Source of the DNA: a virus
Length of the DNA stretch: 62,388 nucleotides
Virus record (IMG/VR): IMGVR_UViG_3300027985_000703
Span: 1-62,388 of that record
Strand: one strand, 5' to 3'
In this document: positions 40,035 to 49,557 of the stretch, one piece after another
How positions within the stretch are numbered: position 1 is the stretch's first letter
How the letters are laid out: the number at the start of each line of letters is the position of its first letter
Position numbers and translations under genes: made by a program
Notes under the pieces: model-generated
What the model saw: only the letters and a program-made list of their open reading frames with translations
Told to the model about the DNA's origin: nothing
Database searches by the model: none

Positions 40035-41743
40035 CAGTCATTCAGCTCCGCAATGCTGTGGGCGAGGGCAACGCTGTGTACTTGGGGCGTACCCTCGACC
40101 TTGAACCACCAATCTCGAGCACGAAGCCCGCCCGGAAGCGCGAACGGGGCGGCCGAGGCCACCGTCTTGACGAACGTCATCACCGTGCCGGACTCGCGCC
40201 GGGCATAGACAGTGAGGGTCAGCGGGTAGGATTCACTGACCACCTTGGCGTGAGCGAACGCCGCCACCGGTGAGGGCAGCCGATACTCCTTGGTCTTGTA
40301 GGTCAGTGTCAGGCGGTTGTTGAAGTCGGAATTGAACTTCATCACCGTGCGCGTGGCGTCACCCCGGGCGACATAGTGCAGCTCGCCAGTGCCGTCCACG
40401 GTCCAGTGCAGCGTCGGGTCCAGCGCCAGCTCCCGGATACCGTCATCCGGGGCCTGGGGGTTGAACACCAGCGCGTTCTGGTTGGCCCGCAGAATGAACA
40501 CCCGGCCGTCGTAGTGGGCCAGGCGCATGGAGCTGGGGGTGAGCGCCGCCCAGTCCACGTCCATGTAGTAATCGCGGCTGACCACCTGCACCTGGGTACC
40601 GCGCAGCGCCACCAGACCGAACGGGCTGGCGTAGAACACCGTGCCGTCCACTTCGACGGCGGCATCCTGACTGACGCAGGGCAGGGGCTCGGGAATACGA
40701 ATGGGGGACATCGCCTCCGGGCTCAGGCCCTGGAACACATAGGGTACGCCCTTGGTCAGCACCACCACGTCGCCGCCGGCCAGCAGACAGGTCACGATGT
40801 CGTCGTTCACCGACTGCTGGTAACGGATCGGCCACGCGTGGGTGGTGCCGGGCTCGCTGAACGCCATCTCGCGCAGCGTGTGGCCGAACATGAAGCCGGA
40901 TGGGTGGGCACCGATGTGCCGCAACGGGCCGTTGGGGAACAGGCTGGTGTTATCGTCCGGCGGCCCGAACCAGTCGTCGGTGATCATCGCTTCTTGCAGC
41001 GACTCACTGGGCGACCGGTCGATGTAGCTGGTGGTGCCCAGGGCGACCTCGGCCACGAACTGGAACACCCCGGTACCGTTGCTGCCGTAGTTGGCGCGGT
41101 AGATACGCCACACCGACCCGGTGCCGAAGTTGTAGCTGCCGGTAGGGACGGCAGGGCGGCTGATGGTGGTCTGGGTATCGGTGTAAACCACCCCCGAAAC
41201 GGTGTACTCCTTCATGTCGCAGGCGGCGGATACCAGGCTGCCCGGACCTTCCCGGCCCCAGGCATCGACCCACGTCACCTTGTAGTAGACGGTGAACAGG
41301 TCCAGATCGTCGGCGTTGGCCGGTGCTGCCGGGCGCGTACCATCGGCGTTGGTGGCCACCGCCACGCTCGGGGCCGCGGGTTGCGGGATCCCCAAACGGT
41401 AAGTGAGCGTCGGGTACGGGGCAGCCGTCAGGGCCACATCGGCGCGGGACACCTTGGGGTAGCTTTCATCCGTGATGCAGGCGTAGGCATTGGCATCGTT
41501 GACCAGCGGCGCTTGCACCGCCTCGGCCCGGTTCTGCCAGGTGAACCAGTGGGTGTTGCGGTAGCGAAACCAGTAGTTCGAGTTCACCGGCAAGGTGACA
41601 CCGGCGCTGGACGGGTTAGCCCAGGACTCAAGCAGCCCGCGGCCGGCACGGGCATTCAGCGCCTGCACCGCCAGGCCATCGGCCAGTTGGGTGGGTTTGT
41701 ACTTGGGCGCGGTGCCCTTGAACTCATCGACGCGCAGTCGCAT
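40034..41743 (-). CDS. Tail nozzle-like protein (beta-propeller type)
   Basis: This 569-residue, strand-rich protein opens with 'GLAVQALNARAGRGLLESW' and has repeated blades such as 'DDIVTCLLAGGDVVVLTKGVPYVFQG' and 'DGTVFYASPFGLVALRGTQVQVVS'. The pattern is that of the nozzle/tail tubular protein B class of short-tailed phages, which closes the tail and holds fibres. AAGGGGA precedes the ATG. Its stop overlaps the tail-tip start. Exact family is inferred. Confidence 0.65.
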   Translation of the reverse strand: MRLRVDEFKGTAPKYKPTQLADGLAVQALNARAGRGLLESWANPSSAGVTLPVNSNYWFRYRNTHWFTWQNRAEAVQAPLVNDANAYACITDESYPKVSRADVALTAAPYPTLTYRLGIPQPAAPSVAVATNADGTRPAAPANADDLDLFTVYYKVTWVDAWGREGPGSLVSAACDMKEYTVSGVVYTDTQTTISRPAVPTGSYNFGTGSVWRIYRANYGSNGTGVFQFVAEVALGTTSYIDRSPSESLQEAMITDDWFGPPDDNTSLFPNGPLRHIGAHPSGFMFGHTLREMAFSEPGTTHAWPIRYQQSVNDDIVTCLLAGGDVVVLTKGVPYVFQGLSPEAMSPIRIPEPLPCVSQDAAVEVDGTVFYASPFGLVALRGTQVQVVSRDYYMDVDWAALTPSSMRLAHYDGRVFILRANQNALVFNPQAPDDGIRELALDPTLHWTVDGTGELHYVARGDATRTVMKFNSDFNNRLTLTYKTKEYRLPSPVAAFAHAKVVSESYPLTLTVYARRESGTVMTFVKTVASAAPFALPGGLRARDWWFKVEGTPQVHSVALAHSIAELND

Positions 41744-42032
41744 TGAAAGTCCCCTTCTGCATCTGGTCCTCGAGCACGGTCACGCGAATGACCAGGTTCT
41801 GTAGTCGGCCCTCGCTGTCCTTGACCGCCATCCGCACGTCCTGCACCGTGGCGACGCTGTGCTCGAGGCGCGTCTGCAGGACGGCCTGGGACTCTTTGAG
41901 CTTGTCCAGATCCCCGAACAGTCGGTCGAAGGACGCCTGGAACAGCACCCCTATGACCATCAGGAGCATGGAGGACAACAGGGTGATGACCCCGGCATTG
42001 CGGTTTAAGGTGTCCGTGGCCGACTCCGACAT
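41724..42032 (-). CDS. Membrane-anchored coiled-coil protein
   Basis: This 102-residue protein has one membrane segment at about 12-33 (AGVITLLSSMLLMVIGVLF) and then a coiled coil to the end. A spanin-like inner-membrane subunit or an ejection accessory would both fit. The ATG at 42032 has GGAG 6 bases upstream. It has its own promoter with TATAAT and paired palindromes, and its last 20 bases overlap the nozzle-like gene. Confidence 0.6.
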   Translation of the reverse strand: MSESATDTLNRNAGVITLLSSMLLMVIGVLFQASFDRLFGDLDKLKESQAVLQTRLEHSVATVQDVRMAVKDSEGRLQNLVIRVTVLEDQMQKGTFNATARR

Positions 42033-42072
42033 GGGCGCTCCAACAAAGAAAATGGCTGGTTGATTACCAGCC

Positions 42073-42116
42073 ATTATATACCAGTGCTACTGCATTTTAC
42101 GATTACAGTATCACCG
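42073..42116. promoter_or_regulatory. Promoter with paired palindromes before tail genes
   Basis: On the minus strand, TATAAT lies at 42078-42073 preceded by the exact site CAGTGCTACTG (42082-42092). A one-mismatch copy, CAGTATCACCG (42106-42116), is centred exactly 24 bp further and overlaps the stop codon of the giant gene. Clear example of the paired layout. Confidence 0.78.
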
Positions 42117-45100
42117 TCCGTTGCCTCCAACCATATCCATAACCCAAGCCTTGGCCCAGGGCAGCTGGTTGGACACCGGCAGCGCTTCGGCCAGCTTGGT
42201 TCCCGCCTTTTTGGATGGGTCGGCCAAATCAGTCATCAACCACTCGATGGTAGGGTTCATCCCGGCCAGCATGGCTGAGAACATCCCCTCGTGCTCGTAC
42301 GCCACGCGGGGGGAGGCCAACAGCTGGGCATGTGCCTGCATACCGGTAGCGTTGAACACCCGGGCCAACTTCTCGTCAAAGCTTTGCGGCATACCGCGCC
42401 CACGGGTCAACAGCGGCGGGTACTTGATCATCTCCCGCAGCCACTCGGCCAGCGACCCGAGGGCCATGGACGCCACTGCGAAACCGGCTGTCATCGCCAT
42501 GGCCTGGGAGATGCTGCCGTTGCGGCCCTCGTTGTAGACGCCCATATGCACCCGGTCTACCAGGCCGTATATGAACTTCTTGAGCGAGGCGAACACCTGG
42601 AAGCGCGGGTCGGACATCCACAGCGGCATGGCCCCAGCCTCGGGGTTGGTCATGGCCTGGAGCACGAAGCGGTGCAGCGCGTCCTTGTACTCGGGGCTGC
42701 TGGTTTCGGCGGCCTTCTCCGGGTCGATCTGCAGCTCCTTGAGATACCGCTGTGAAGTGGGGTCTCCGGCCGCAGCCTTGGCAGAGTGCTCCTTGAGGAA
42801 GCCCTGGGCCTGAACCAGCGACTGCATCCGTTGCAGGTTGGTGAGTGCGACCTGCCCGTTCATCTTGAACATCACCCCGGCCACCTTACTCGCCGTCTTG
42901 CCAACGGTCAGCTCATCCATCATGTAGAGCTGTTGCATGGCGTGGCGGGTCACTTCGGTGTCAATGATGCCCAGCTCGTCGGCCAGCGCCCGCAACCCCC
43001 CGCGGTCGCTGATCGCCAGCCGGTACAAGTCCGAGGTCAACACCTGCAGCTGGGCACGGAGCCCGCGCTTGGCCCGCACGGCCACAACAGCGGTCTCGGG
43101 GATGGAGGCCACCGCCGAGAACAGCAGGTAACGGGCGGCCGTCGCCGCGAAGAAACCGGCGTTCACGGCGCGGACCCAATTCGGCAGGTTGTGTCCCATG
43201 GAACCGGTGATGGCGGACATGAGCTGGCGGACCTCGGACCGGTCAGACTCGCTAATGGTCTCCATCAATGCCTTGTACTGAAACGAGCTGTCGAAATAGT
43301 CCTTGCCGTTCTTGGTCTTGCGCAGCAGGCCGTATTCCTTGCCCCACTCGGCGTACCGGGCGGCGCTGCGCACAAAGCCGGTGATCACCTCGGGGGCGTC
43401 GGTGCGCAGGAAGCCCAACTCGCGCAACTTGGGCAGGGCCGCTTTCAGCTTCGCCAAATCCTTTCGGGTGCCCAGAATGGACTTCACGGTCTCGCTACCG
43501 GCAAACACCTCGAAGCCCGGCACCCCCTCGGACAGGTGCAGGGCCTTAACCAGCTCGTCCACCTTAACCACGCCATTCTGGTTGAGTACCTCACGGAACT
43601 CGGCCATGCGCTCGTGGATGCGGCCGAGATTCAGCACGGTTGGGGCGCCATCCAGCTCGAATGTGGGGTCCACCTTCTTAATTTCCGCCACAATCTTGCC
43701 CAGCTCCCGGGACAACTTGCGGGCCAGCAGCGTGTTCTTGCCGTCGACCAAATCCTCGTAGCCGCGCTGCAGCCCCTTCGGGGTCTTGCCGTCAGCGCCG
43801 TGCAGAACGCCGGCCATCCAGGATACCCAGCGCTGCTGCCGCAGCCGCCAGTTGACCTCGAAGCGGTCGGACTTCTCGCGCAACAAGCCACTGATGCGGC
43901 CCAGCCGCCCCTTGGTGGTCTGCCGGAACACCTTGCTTAGGCCGTTGATCACCCTGCGGGCGCCGTGGTGTCGGTTATTGCCGAACACGGTTTGCTGCTT
44001 TTTGCGCAGCCCCGCCACCAGTTTAGTGGCGTTGACCGAGTCGCCCTCCACCTCGCCGTTGGTCAGGCGCTCGATGGCCTGTTTCACCGCCTTGGGGGCA
44101 GATTCCAGGGCTTCCTGGTTGACCTTCGCCGCCTTGGACTGGCTCTCGGCGTCGTGATCGCGCAGCTGCTCCAGTGCTTCGCGCTTACTGCGCAGGTCGG
44201 CATCGGCGGCGTCCATCTGCTTTTGCAGCTCGGCGTGCTCCTGGCGCAGCTTGGCTTCGTCCAGACCTTCTGACAAGACCCGCTGCTTGAGGGCCGCCAG
44301 TTCGGTTTCAATACGGCTGGTATCCCGTTGTGCCGCCGGCGGGAGATCTTTGAGCCGCTGTTCCAGTTTGGCCTGCTCGTTCTTGAGCCGGTTAGCCTCC
44401 ATCCGCAGCCGATTGTACACGTTGCGTTCCAGGTTAGGCTGCGCCCGGATGCTGTTCTCAATCGCGTCGATGCGGGCCTGTAGCTCGGCAATCTCATTGG
44501 GCGCACGGCGGCGAATGCGCTCGGCCAGCGTGTTGCGGGGCGCGGGCTTGTCGAGCTGCTTCTGCAGTTGCTGGATGCGATCGAACACCCGCAGCTTGTC
44601 ACCCACCGCGGCCACGGCGTCCGAACGCTCGCGCACGACCTCAACCGCATTGGCCACGGCTTCCTGCTGGGCCTCTGAACCGGGCTTGTAGCGACGGCCG
44701 ACAGACTGGGTAGCCGGGGCTTCCGTGAGCTTCGCCTTGGGCTCCTGGTCGGCGGGCGAGGTCTTGGCCGCCTGCTCTTTGGCAGCCAATTGCTGGCGCT
44801 CCAACTCCAGTGCACGTTGTTCCAGTCGCTGGACGGTAGCCTCGACTTCGGGGCGCGCAACCCGAGAACGGCCCTGAGCGTCCATACCCGACACCAGGCG
44901 ACGCAGCCGAGCCTGCTCGTTCAGCAGTTCGGCTCGGCGCTGTTGGACCTCTTGCAGGATGCGCCCCCGCTGGGCCTGTAATTCGGCGTCCGATTGGCCA
45001 ATGCGCGACAGCCAGGAATGCGCTTGCTCGCGGGTAATCGACCCCCGTTCAACCGCTTTGGTGAGCTGGCCTGATGCTGTAACCCGCTCCACCTGGTTGG

Positions 45101-48100
45101 CGTGCAACTGGGTGTCGATGTCCTCCACCTGACGCGGGGCCGCCTTCTGCTGGACCGGGGCCTCGCCACCGGTCGTGTTCTCGGGCGCGGTAGTGTTGTT
45201 CAGGTCGCGCTCGAGGTAGGCCAGCTCCTGGTCTACTTCCCGCAACCGGTTTGGTAGGGCGTTGCGCTCGGCCTCGGACAACGCCGCCAGTTCTTCGTGC
45301 AGCGCCAGGTTTTTGTGTGCCGCCGCCAACTGATCCTTGGTCTGCGCCAATTCTACCGCTGGGTCTTCGGCCTGGTGTCGCGCCGGCTTGCCGTCCTGCA
45401 CCGAGCGCAGCGGTTTCCAGCCCTTGCTGGCCAGTTGGGCGGGGGCCTCGTCCGGTAAGCGCGTCGGGTCGGAGTCGTGCGCGTGGCTGTCGTTGGTGTC
45501 CTTGTCCAGTTGGTCGCGGTCGACCTTGGCGATAGTGCCATCCTGCTCGCGGTAAACGACCTCGTCGCGGTTAACATAACGGGCGGTGGGGTCGGTTTCA
45601 GGGTCGAAATACGCGCCGCGGTCGTCGGGGCCGCCTTCCTTGGCCCAGCCGGCGGAGCGATCATCGTCGCGGTAAAGCCCGGCGATAGCGGCGTCACGCT
45701 CTGCCTCCAGCTCGGCCACCCGGGTGGTCAGTTTGGTAGCAAAACCTTTGTCGGCCGGTTCGCCTTTGGCCGCCCGACGATTCTGGCGGTTCAGCTCGGA
45801 GCGCAGGTAGCCGATGTCCTCGGATTTCAGCAGTGCTGCTTGGTCCTGGCGCTCATAAATCTTCTGCAGCGCCGGCTTAACGTCGCCCCAGGTCCAAAAC
45901 GCTTCCGGCGAGCGCGGGTCGCGGTAGATAACCGTGCTGTCGGGGATCATGTTGTCGGTGATGCGCAACTTAGGGTTGGAGTCCAGCAGCTTGGCGATGC
46001 CTTCGGAGAACGCACGGGCCAGCACCTCCTTGAACCCCGCCTGCCGGGTCTCACCGTTCTTGCCCACCTCGGTGAGCTGCAGATCGCCGTTACTGTCCAT
46101 CCGCTGCTGGTCAATCAGCCCTTCGCGGGTCAGGCGCTGGGCGTCAAAGGCCGCAGGCGTGGCAGAACCGTCGCTCGCTTCTTCCTCCAGCCACAAGGCC
46201 GCCTTGCCTGCCGCGTTCGCACGCTTATTACCCGCTAAAGCCGCACGCTCGTGCAGGGGGCGGCGGTCGACCGCCGTTCCATCAACCGCAACCCCATCGG
46301 GGAACAGGCCGTGCCGTTCCAGTACCTCGACCGCGCCGGCATTGTCGCCGGCGGCGATGCGGTCCTTGAGGGTCTGCAGCATCTTGGGCGTGACCTTGCG
46401 CACGTCCTTGTGCTGCTGCACATCGCCGTGGTCCGCTGCCGCCCGCTCGCTGGCCTGGTCGCTGCGGGTCAGGATAACCGCGGCGTCTTTCTCCGAACCG
46501 GTGCGGACACCGGCCTTGGCCCCCGTCTTCTGGCTGTAGGCGGTTACAGTCGCCTCGATCTCCGGGTACTCGGTGTGCAGCTTGTTGGCCTGCCGGGTGT
46601 TGTATTCACCGAGCACACCGGTAAGGTCCACACCGGGCAGCATCGCCTGCAGTTGGCCGACAACGCTGCGGGCGTAGCCAGTCTGCCGGCGGTAATGGTT
46701 TACGGCCTCAATGGCATCAACCGCGTTCAAGTGTTCGCCGTCAGTGACCGACAACTCGCCCGTGCCGAGGGTGTCCTGGGCATCATTACCGCCCCAGGTG
46801 TCACCGCTCTCCCGGTCAGACTGCATCATGTCAACTTGCTGGTCCTGGCTAAACTCGTCGCCCGCGTCCTGGGTGAATTCATCCTGGGTTTCCAGCTCCT
46901 TGCCGTAACCCAACTCGGCGCTATCGCCCACGGTTTCGTCGCTGGCGGCCTTGGCCTGCTGCTCGTCCCGGTACTTGAACAGTCGGGCCCGGACCGTGGC
47001 CTCAACCTGGGCGCGGGCCGAATCCTGCTTGTCGGCGGGCAGGGCGGCGATCATCTGCTCGGCCTGGCCCACCAGCTCCGCTACCTTGCGCACCGCCTGC
47101 TCCCCGCCGGGCAGTTTGCGCACCACATCCACCAGGGTGTTGGTCGGCAGTTCCGCATCGGAGACGCCGGCCTTGCGCTCACCGCCGAGGGGTGCCGGAT
47201 CCGGTTTAGTTGGGCGACGCTGGGCATCCACCGCTTCCTGGTAGGTAGCCCGCCAGTCGTATTGCCGACCGCTTGCGTAGGCATCATCGCGTTCGACATT
47301 GCGCTCAAACACCCGCAGCACGTCGGACAGCACCGAGTTCTCGGCCTTCATGCGCGAGATGTCGTCCTTGAACTGGCGCTTGCGGACCTGGCCGTCCGTG
47401 TCCTTGTACTCGCCCTTCGTCAGCGCATCGGTGGCCGCCTTGAGCACAGCACGCTCCCGCTCGGTTTCCTCGTACTTAGTACCGCCGCGGCGGGATTCCT
47501 TGTACTTGGCCGACAACTCAGTGCGCAGATCCTCCACCCTCTGGCGCAAGTGCAGGTTTACCGCGTCCGCCGGGGCGGTACTGAACACGGAGCCCACTTT
47601 GCGGGCAGTAGGGTCCGCCAGGTAGGCCACCAGTTCATGGTCGGACAGCTCACCGGTCTGCAGAAGTTTGCCAACCTCGTTGAGCGGCAGCAACTTGCCA
47701 TCGGGGCCAGTAACCATGCGCGCCACCTCGTCGTAACGCACCTGGGGCAGGGGTTCGATGTCATCGGCCTGAACAGCGTGCATCTTGCCGGAACCACTAA
47801 CGGTACGCTGCTCACCGACATCCTTGAGCACGTCGCCCGGGGTCGGCGCAACTTCGCCCGCTTCCGCCTTGGTGGGGTCGGCGCGGAGGGCAGCACCCAC
47901 CATGTTCTCGGTGGAAACCTGACCGTCAGGAGTGGCCTGGCGGCCATCCTCCATGGCGCGGTCGAGGTAGTCACGCTCCAGGGCGGTGCGCTCGGCCATG
48001 GCCGCCTGGTCGACATATTCGGCCAAGTTCTTGCGGGCGTATGCAGTTGCGTGCCCCAGGGAAGCGGCCCCGACGTTAATGGCCCCGCCAGTGAGCGCCC

Positions 48101-49457
48101 CGCGCAAGCCGGCGTCAACCATCTGCGCGACATCGAAATCGCCTGCGTCCAGATGGTCATCCGCGTTGATGTGTACCGCCTGTTCAACGGCCATCTGTGC
48201 CGCACCGACCACGCCGCCGACGCCTGCGCCGGTAGCAAAGCCCTTAACCGCCCCCACGACTTTACCCGCCTGGGCGGCGACGGTTTTTTCCACCGCCTCG
48301 CCAACCCCGGCAGCTTTCATGAATGAATGCACGGGCACCAAGGCGGTAGCCACACCCAAGCCGGCACCGGCGGCACCACTGGCCAGTGGGGAGTTGCCAA
48401 TCTGCTCGTCGCTGAGACCGGCATTCTTCATGCGGGCGTAGGCGGAACCGGTGGCCTGCGTGCCGGCGGACAGCGCCCCCGGGACAGTAGCGCCGATCAG
48501 GGCACCAGACTTTTCGACAGCAGCGATGCGGGCCCCCATACCGGGGTAGGCCATGGCCTTAGACACCGCTTGGGCTCCGAACTTGCGGGTCAGCGCCCCA
48601 ATGGCCGCGTGACGGGCGGCAACAACCCCGACACCGGCGCCCGTCATAGCCAGGATGAGGTCCGGGATCGCCATCAGCACGTTTTCCCCCAAAACCTCGG
48701 CCCCGTAGGTGAGCGCACGGTCGGTTTTTTCTTTGAGCGATAGGTGTTTGCCGTCTTCGCCGGTGTAAATGTCGGTGAAGCTGGCCACCCGCGCCGGGTT
48801 AACCGCCAGATCAAGGGTGTTGTCCTGCCGAACCTGTTGGCCGTAGTCAGCCATGTGCTGGTCGCCCAGCTTGCGGCCGGCAAACTCGGCTGCGGCACCG
48901 AGGACCATTTGTGTGCCGTCAATCCCGCGGTCTACCGCGTCACGGAACACGCCCTTGCTCTTGCGCGAAGGGACGGGGGCCATCAACGCGGGGTTAGGCT
49001 GGAAGGGGGTGGAGTTATCCCGAACGAACTGGTCAACGGCACCGGACAGCTCGGGGTGCGCGGGATCACGCGGCAAGCCGAGGGAAGCGCGAACGGTGCC
49101 GGACGTGCGGGCACCCTCGATAGCAGGGTCAATGCCATCAAACGCAGTCGGGGTAGCGAGGCCAAGCTGAGCCAATTGAACGCCGATGTTGTTGCCTTCG
49201 GCGTCCAGGTAATCGCCCTTGCCCCGGTTGTGGCCGCCACTTTCGCCGTCCCGAATGTGGATCTGCTCGGTGATAACCTGGGCTATGAGGCCGGCCACCT
49301 GACCGGGGACAGTGGCCTTTTCCTGGGAATTGAAGCCGGCGGCACGAACACCTGGGCGCTGCCCATCAATGAACGCGGTGTCGCCATCGTAAAATTCAGT
49401 GTTCGATGATCGGGGGTCGTCGCCGTTGTGGGTGACGATAATATCTTTCCAGCCCAT
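42111..49457 (-). CDS. Giant internal virion protein with nuclease-like N-terminus
   Basis: This is a 2,448-residue protein. Residues about 1-130 resemble a staphylococcal-nuclease fold: 'YDGDTAFIDGQRPGVRAAGFNSQEKA' gives Asp, Arg and Glu in catalytic spacing, and 'HNRGKGDYLDAEGNNIGVQLAQLGLA' the second Arg and closing helix. Next come Ala/Gly-rich hydrophobic stretches (about 250-480), then about 1,300 residues of charged coil, and a C-terminal helical domain (ATAARYLLFSAVASIPETA; DPRFQVFASLKKFIYGLVDRV) resembling large polyvalent phage proteins (LPD38-like, tentative). It probably leaves the capsid with the DNA to form a channel. No transglycosylase or RNA polymerase motif was found. Confidence 0.75.
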   Translation of the reverse strand: MGWKDIIVTHNGDDPRSSNTEFYDGDTAFIDGQRPGVRAAGFNSQEKATVPGQVAGLIAQVITEQIHIRDGESGGHNRGKGDYLDAEGNNIGVQLAQLGLATPTAFDGIDPAIEGARTSGTVRASLGLPRDPAHPELSGAVDQFVRDNSTPFQPNPALMAPVPSRKSKGVFRDAVDRGIDGTQMVLGAAAEFAGRKLGDQHMADYGQQVRQDNTLDLAVNPARVASFTDIYTGEDGKHLSLKEKTDRALTYGAEVLGENVLMAIPDLILAMTGAGVGVVAARHAAIGALTRKFGAQAVSKAMAYPGMGARIAAVEKSGALIGATVPGALSAGTQATGSAYARMKNAGLSDEQIGNSPLASGAAGAGLGVATALVPVHSFMKAAGVGEAVEKTVAAQAGKVVGAVKGFATGAGVGGVVGAAQMAVEQAVHINADDHLDAGDFDVAQMVDAGLRGALTGGAINVGAASLGHATAYARKNLAEYVDQAAMAERTALERDYLDRAMEDGRQATPDGQVSTENMVGAALRADPTKAEAGEVAPTPGDVLKDVGEQRTVSGSGKMHAVQADDIEPLPQVRYDEVARMVTGPDGKLLPLNEVGKLLQTGELSDHELVAYLADPTARKVGSVFSTAPADAVNLHLRQRVEDLRTELSAKYKESRRGGTKYEETERERAVLKAATDALTKGEYKDTDGQVRKRQFKDDISRMKAENSVLSDVLRVFERNVERDDAYASGRQYDWRATYQEAVDAQRRPTKPDPAPLGGERKAGVSDAELPTNTLVDVVRKLPGGEQAVRKVAELVGQAEQMIAALPADKQDSARAQVEATVRARLFKYRDEQQAKAASDETVGDSAELGYGKELETQDEFTQDAGDEFSQDQQVDMMQSDRESGDTWGGNDAQDTLGTGELSVTDGEHLNAVDAIEAVNHYRRQTGYARSVVGQLQAMLPGVDLTGVLGEYNTRQANKLHTEYPEIEATVTAYSQKTGAKAGVRTGSEKDAAVILTRSDQASERAAADHGDVQQHKDVRKVTPKMLQTLKDRIAAGDNAGAVEVLERHGLFPDGVAVDGTAVDRRPLHERAALAGNKRANAAGKAALWLEEEASDGSATPAAFDAQRLTREGLIDQQRMDSNGDLQLTEVGKNGETRQAGFKEVLARAFSEGIAKLLDSNPKLRITDNMIPDSTVIYRDPRSPEAFWTWGDVKPALQKIYERQDQAALLKSEDIGYLRSELNRQNRRAAKGEPADKGFATKLTTRVAELEAERDAAIAGLYRDDDRSAGWAKEGGPDDRGAYFDPETDPTARYVNRDEVVYREQDGTIAKVDRDQLDKDTNDSHAHDSDPTRLPDEAPAQLASKGWKPLRSVQDGKPARHQAEDPAVELAQTKDQLAAAHKNLALHEELAALSEAERNALPNRLREVDQELAYLERDLNNTTAPENTTGGEAPVQQKAAPRQVEDIDTQLHANQVERVTASGQLTKAVERGSITREQAHSWLSRIGQSDAELQAQRGRILQEVQQRRAELLNEQARLRRLVSGMDAQGRSRVARPEVEATVQRLEQRALELERQQLAAKEQAAKTSPADQEPKAKLTEAPATQSVGRRYKPGSEAQQEAVANAVEVVRERSDAVAAVGDKLRVFDRIQQLQKQLDKPAPRNTLAERIRRRAPNEIAELQARIDAIENSIRAQPNLERNVYNRLRMEANRLKNEQAKLEQRLKDLPPAAQRDTSRIETELAALKQRVLSEGLDEAKLRQEHAELQKQMDAADADLRSKREALEQLRDHDAESQSKAAKVNQEALESAPKAVKQAIERLTNGEVEGDSVNATKLVAGLRKKQQTVFGNNRHHGARRVINGLSKVFRQTTKGRLGRISGLLREKSDRFEVNWRLRQQRWVSWMAGVLHGADGKTPKGLQRGYEDLVDGKNTLLARKLSRELGKIVAEIKKVDPTFELDGAPTVLNLGRIHERMAEFREVLNQNGVVKVDELVKALHLSEGVPGFEVFAGSETVKSILGTRKDLAKLKAALPKLRELGFLRTDAPEVITGFVRSAARYAEWGKEYGLLRKTKNGKDYFDSSFQYKALMETISESDRSEVRQLMSAITGSMGHNLPNWVRAVNAGFFAATAARYLLFSAVASIPETAVVAVRAKRGLRAQLQVLTSDLYRLAISDRGGLRALADELGIIDTEVTRHAMQQLYMMDELTVGKTASKVAGVMFKMNGQVALTNLQRMQSLVQAQGFLKEHSAKAAAGDPTSQRYLKELQIDPEKAAETSSPEYKDALHRFVLQAMTNPEAGAMPLWMSDPRFQVFASLKKFIYGLVDRVHMGVYNEGRNGSISQAMAMTAGFAVASMALGSLAEWLREMIKYPPLLTRGRGMPQSFDEKLARVFNATGMQAHAQLLASPRVAYEHEGMFSAMLAGMNPTIEWLMTDLADPSKKAGTKLAEALPVSNQLPWAKAWVMDMVGGNGR

Positions 49458-49471
49458 GCGCTTTATCCGTC

Positions 49472-49494
49472 CAGTAATACTGCACACCATTCTA
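49472..49494. promoter_or_regulatory. CAGT-N3-ACTG site at giant gene
   Basis: CAGTAATACTG (49472-49482) lies 14 bases before the start codon. On the minus strand TAGAAT (49494-49489) precedes it, so the site covers the start of transcription. A terminator just upstream makes this an independent unit. Confidence 0.7.
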
Positions 49495-49520
49495 ACACCG
49501 GCGCTGGATGCGGGGTAAGC

Positions 49521-49545
49521 AAAAGGGCCCGAAGGCCCTTGATTA
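49521..49545 (-). terminator. Terminator after 49558 gene
   Basis: Read on the minus strand, AAGGGCC-TTCG-GGCCCTT followed by TTGCTT. It separates the upstream virion genes from the giant gene. Confidence 0.82.
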
Positions 49546-49557
49546 TCTGCTATACCG

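Noticed and set aside
42111-49457. Giant protein as an N4-type virion RNA polymerase
   Set aside because: Size and position suggested it, but I find no T7-like RNA polymerase motif (no T-x2-G-R, no R-x3-K-x6-7-Y-G, no motif C) and much of the protein is coiled coil.
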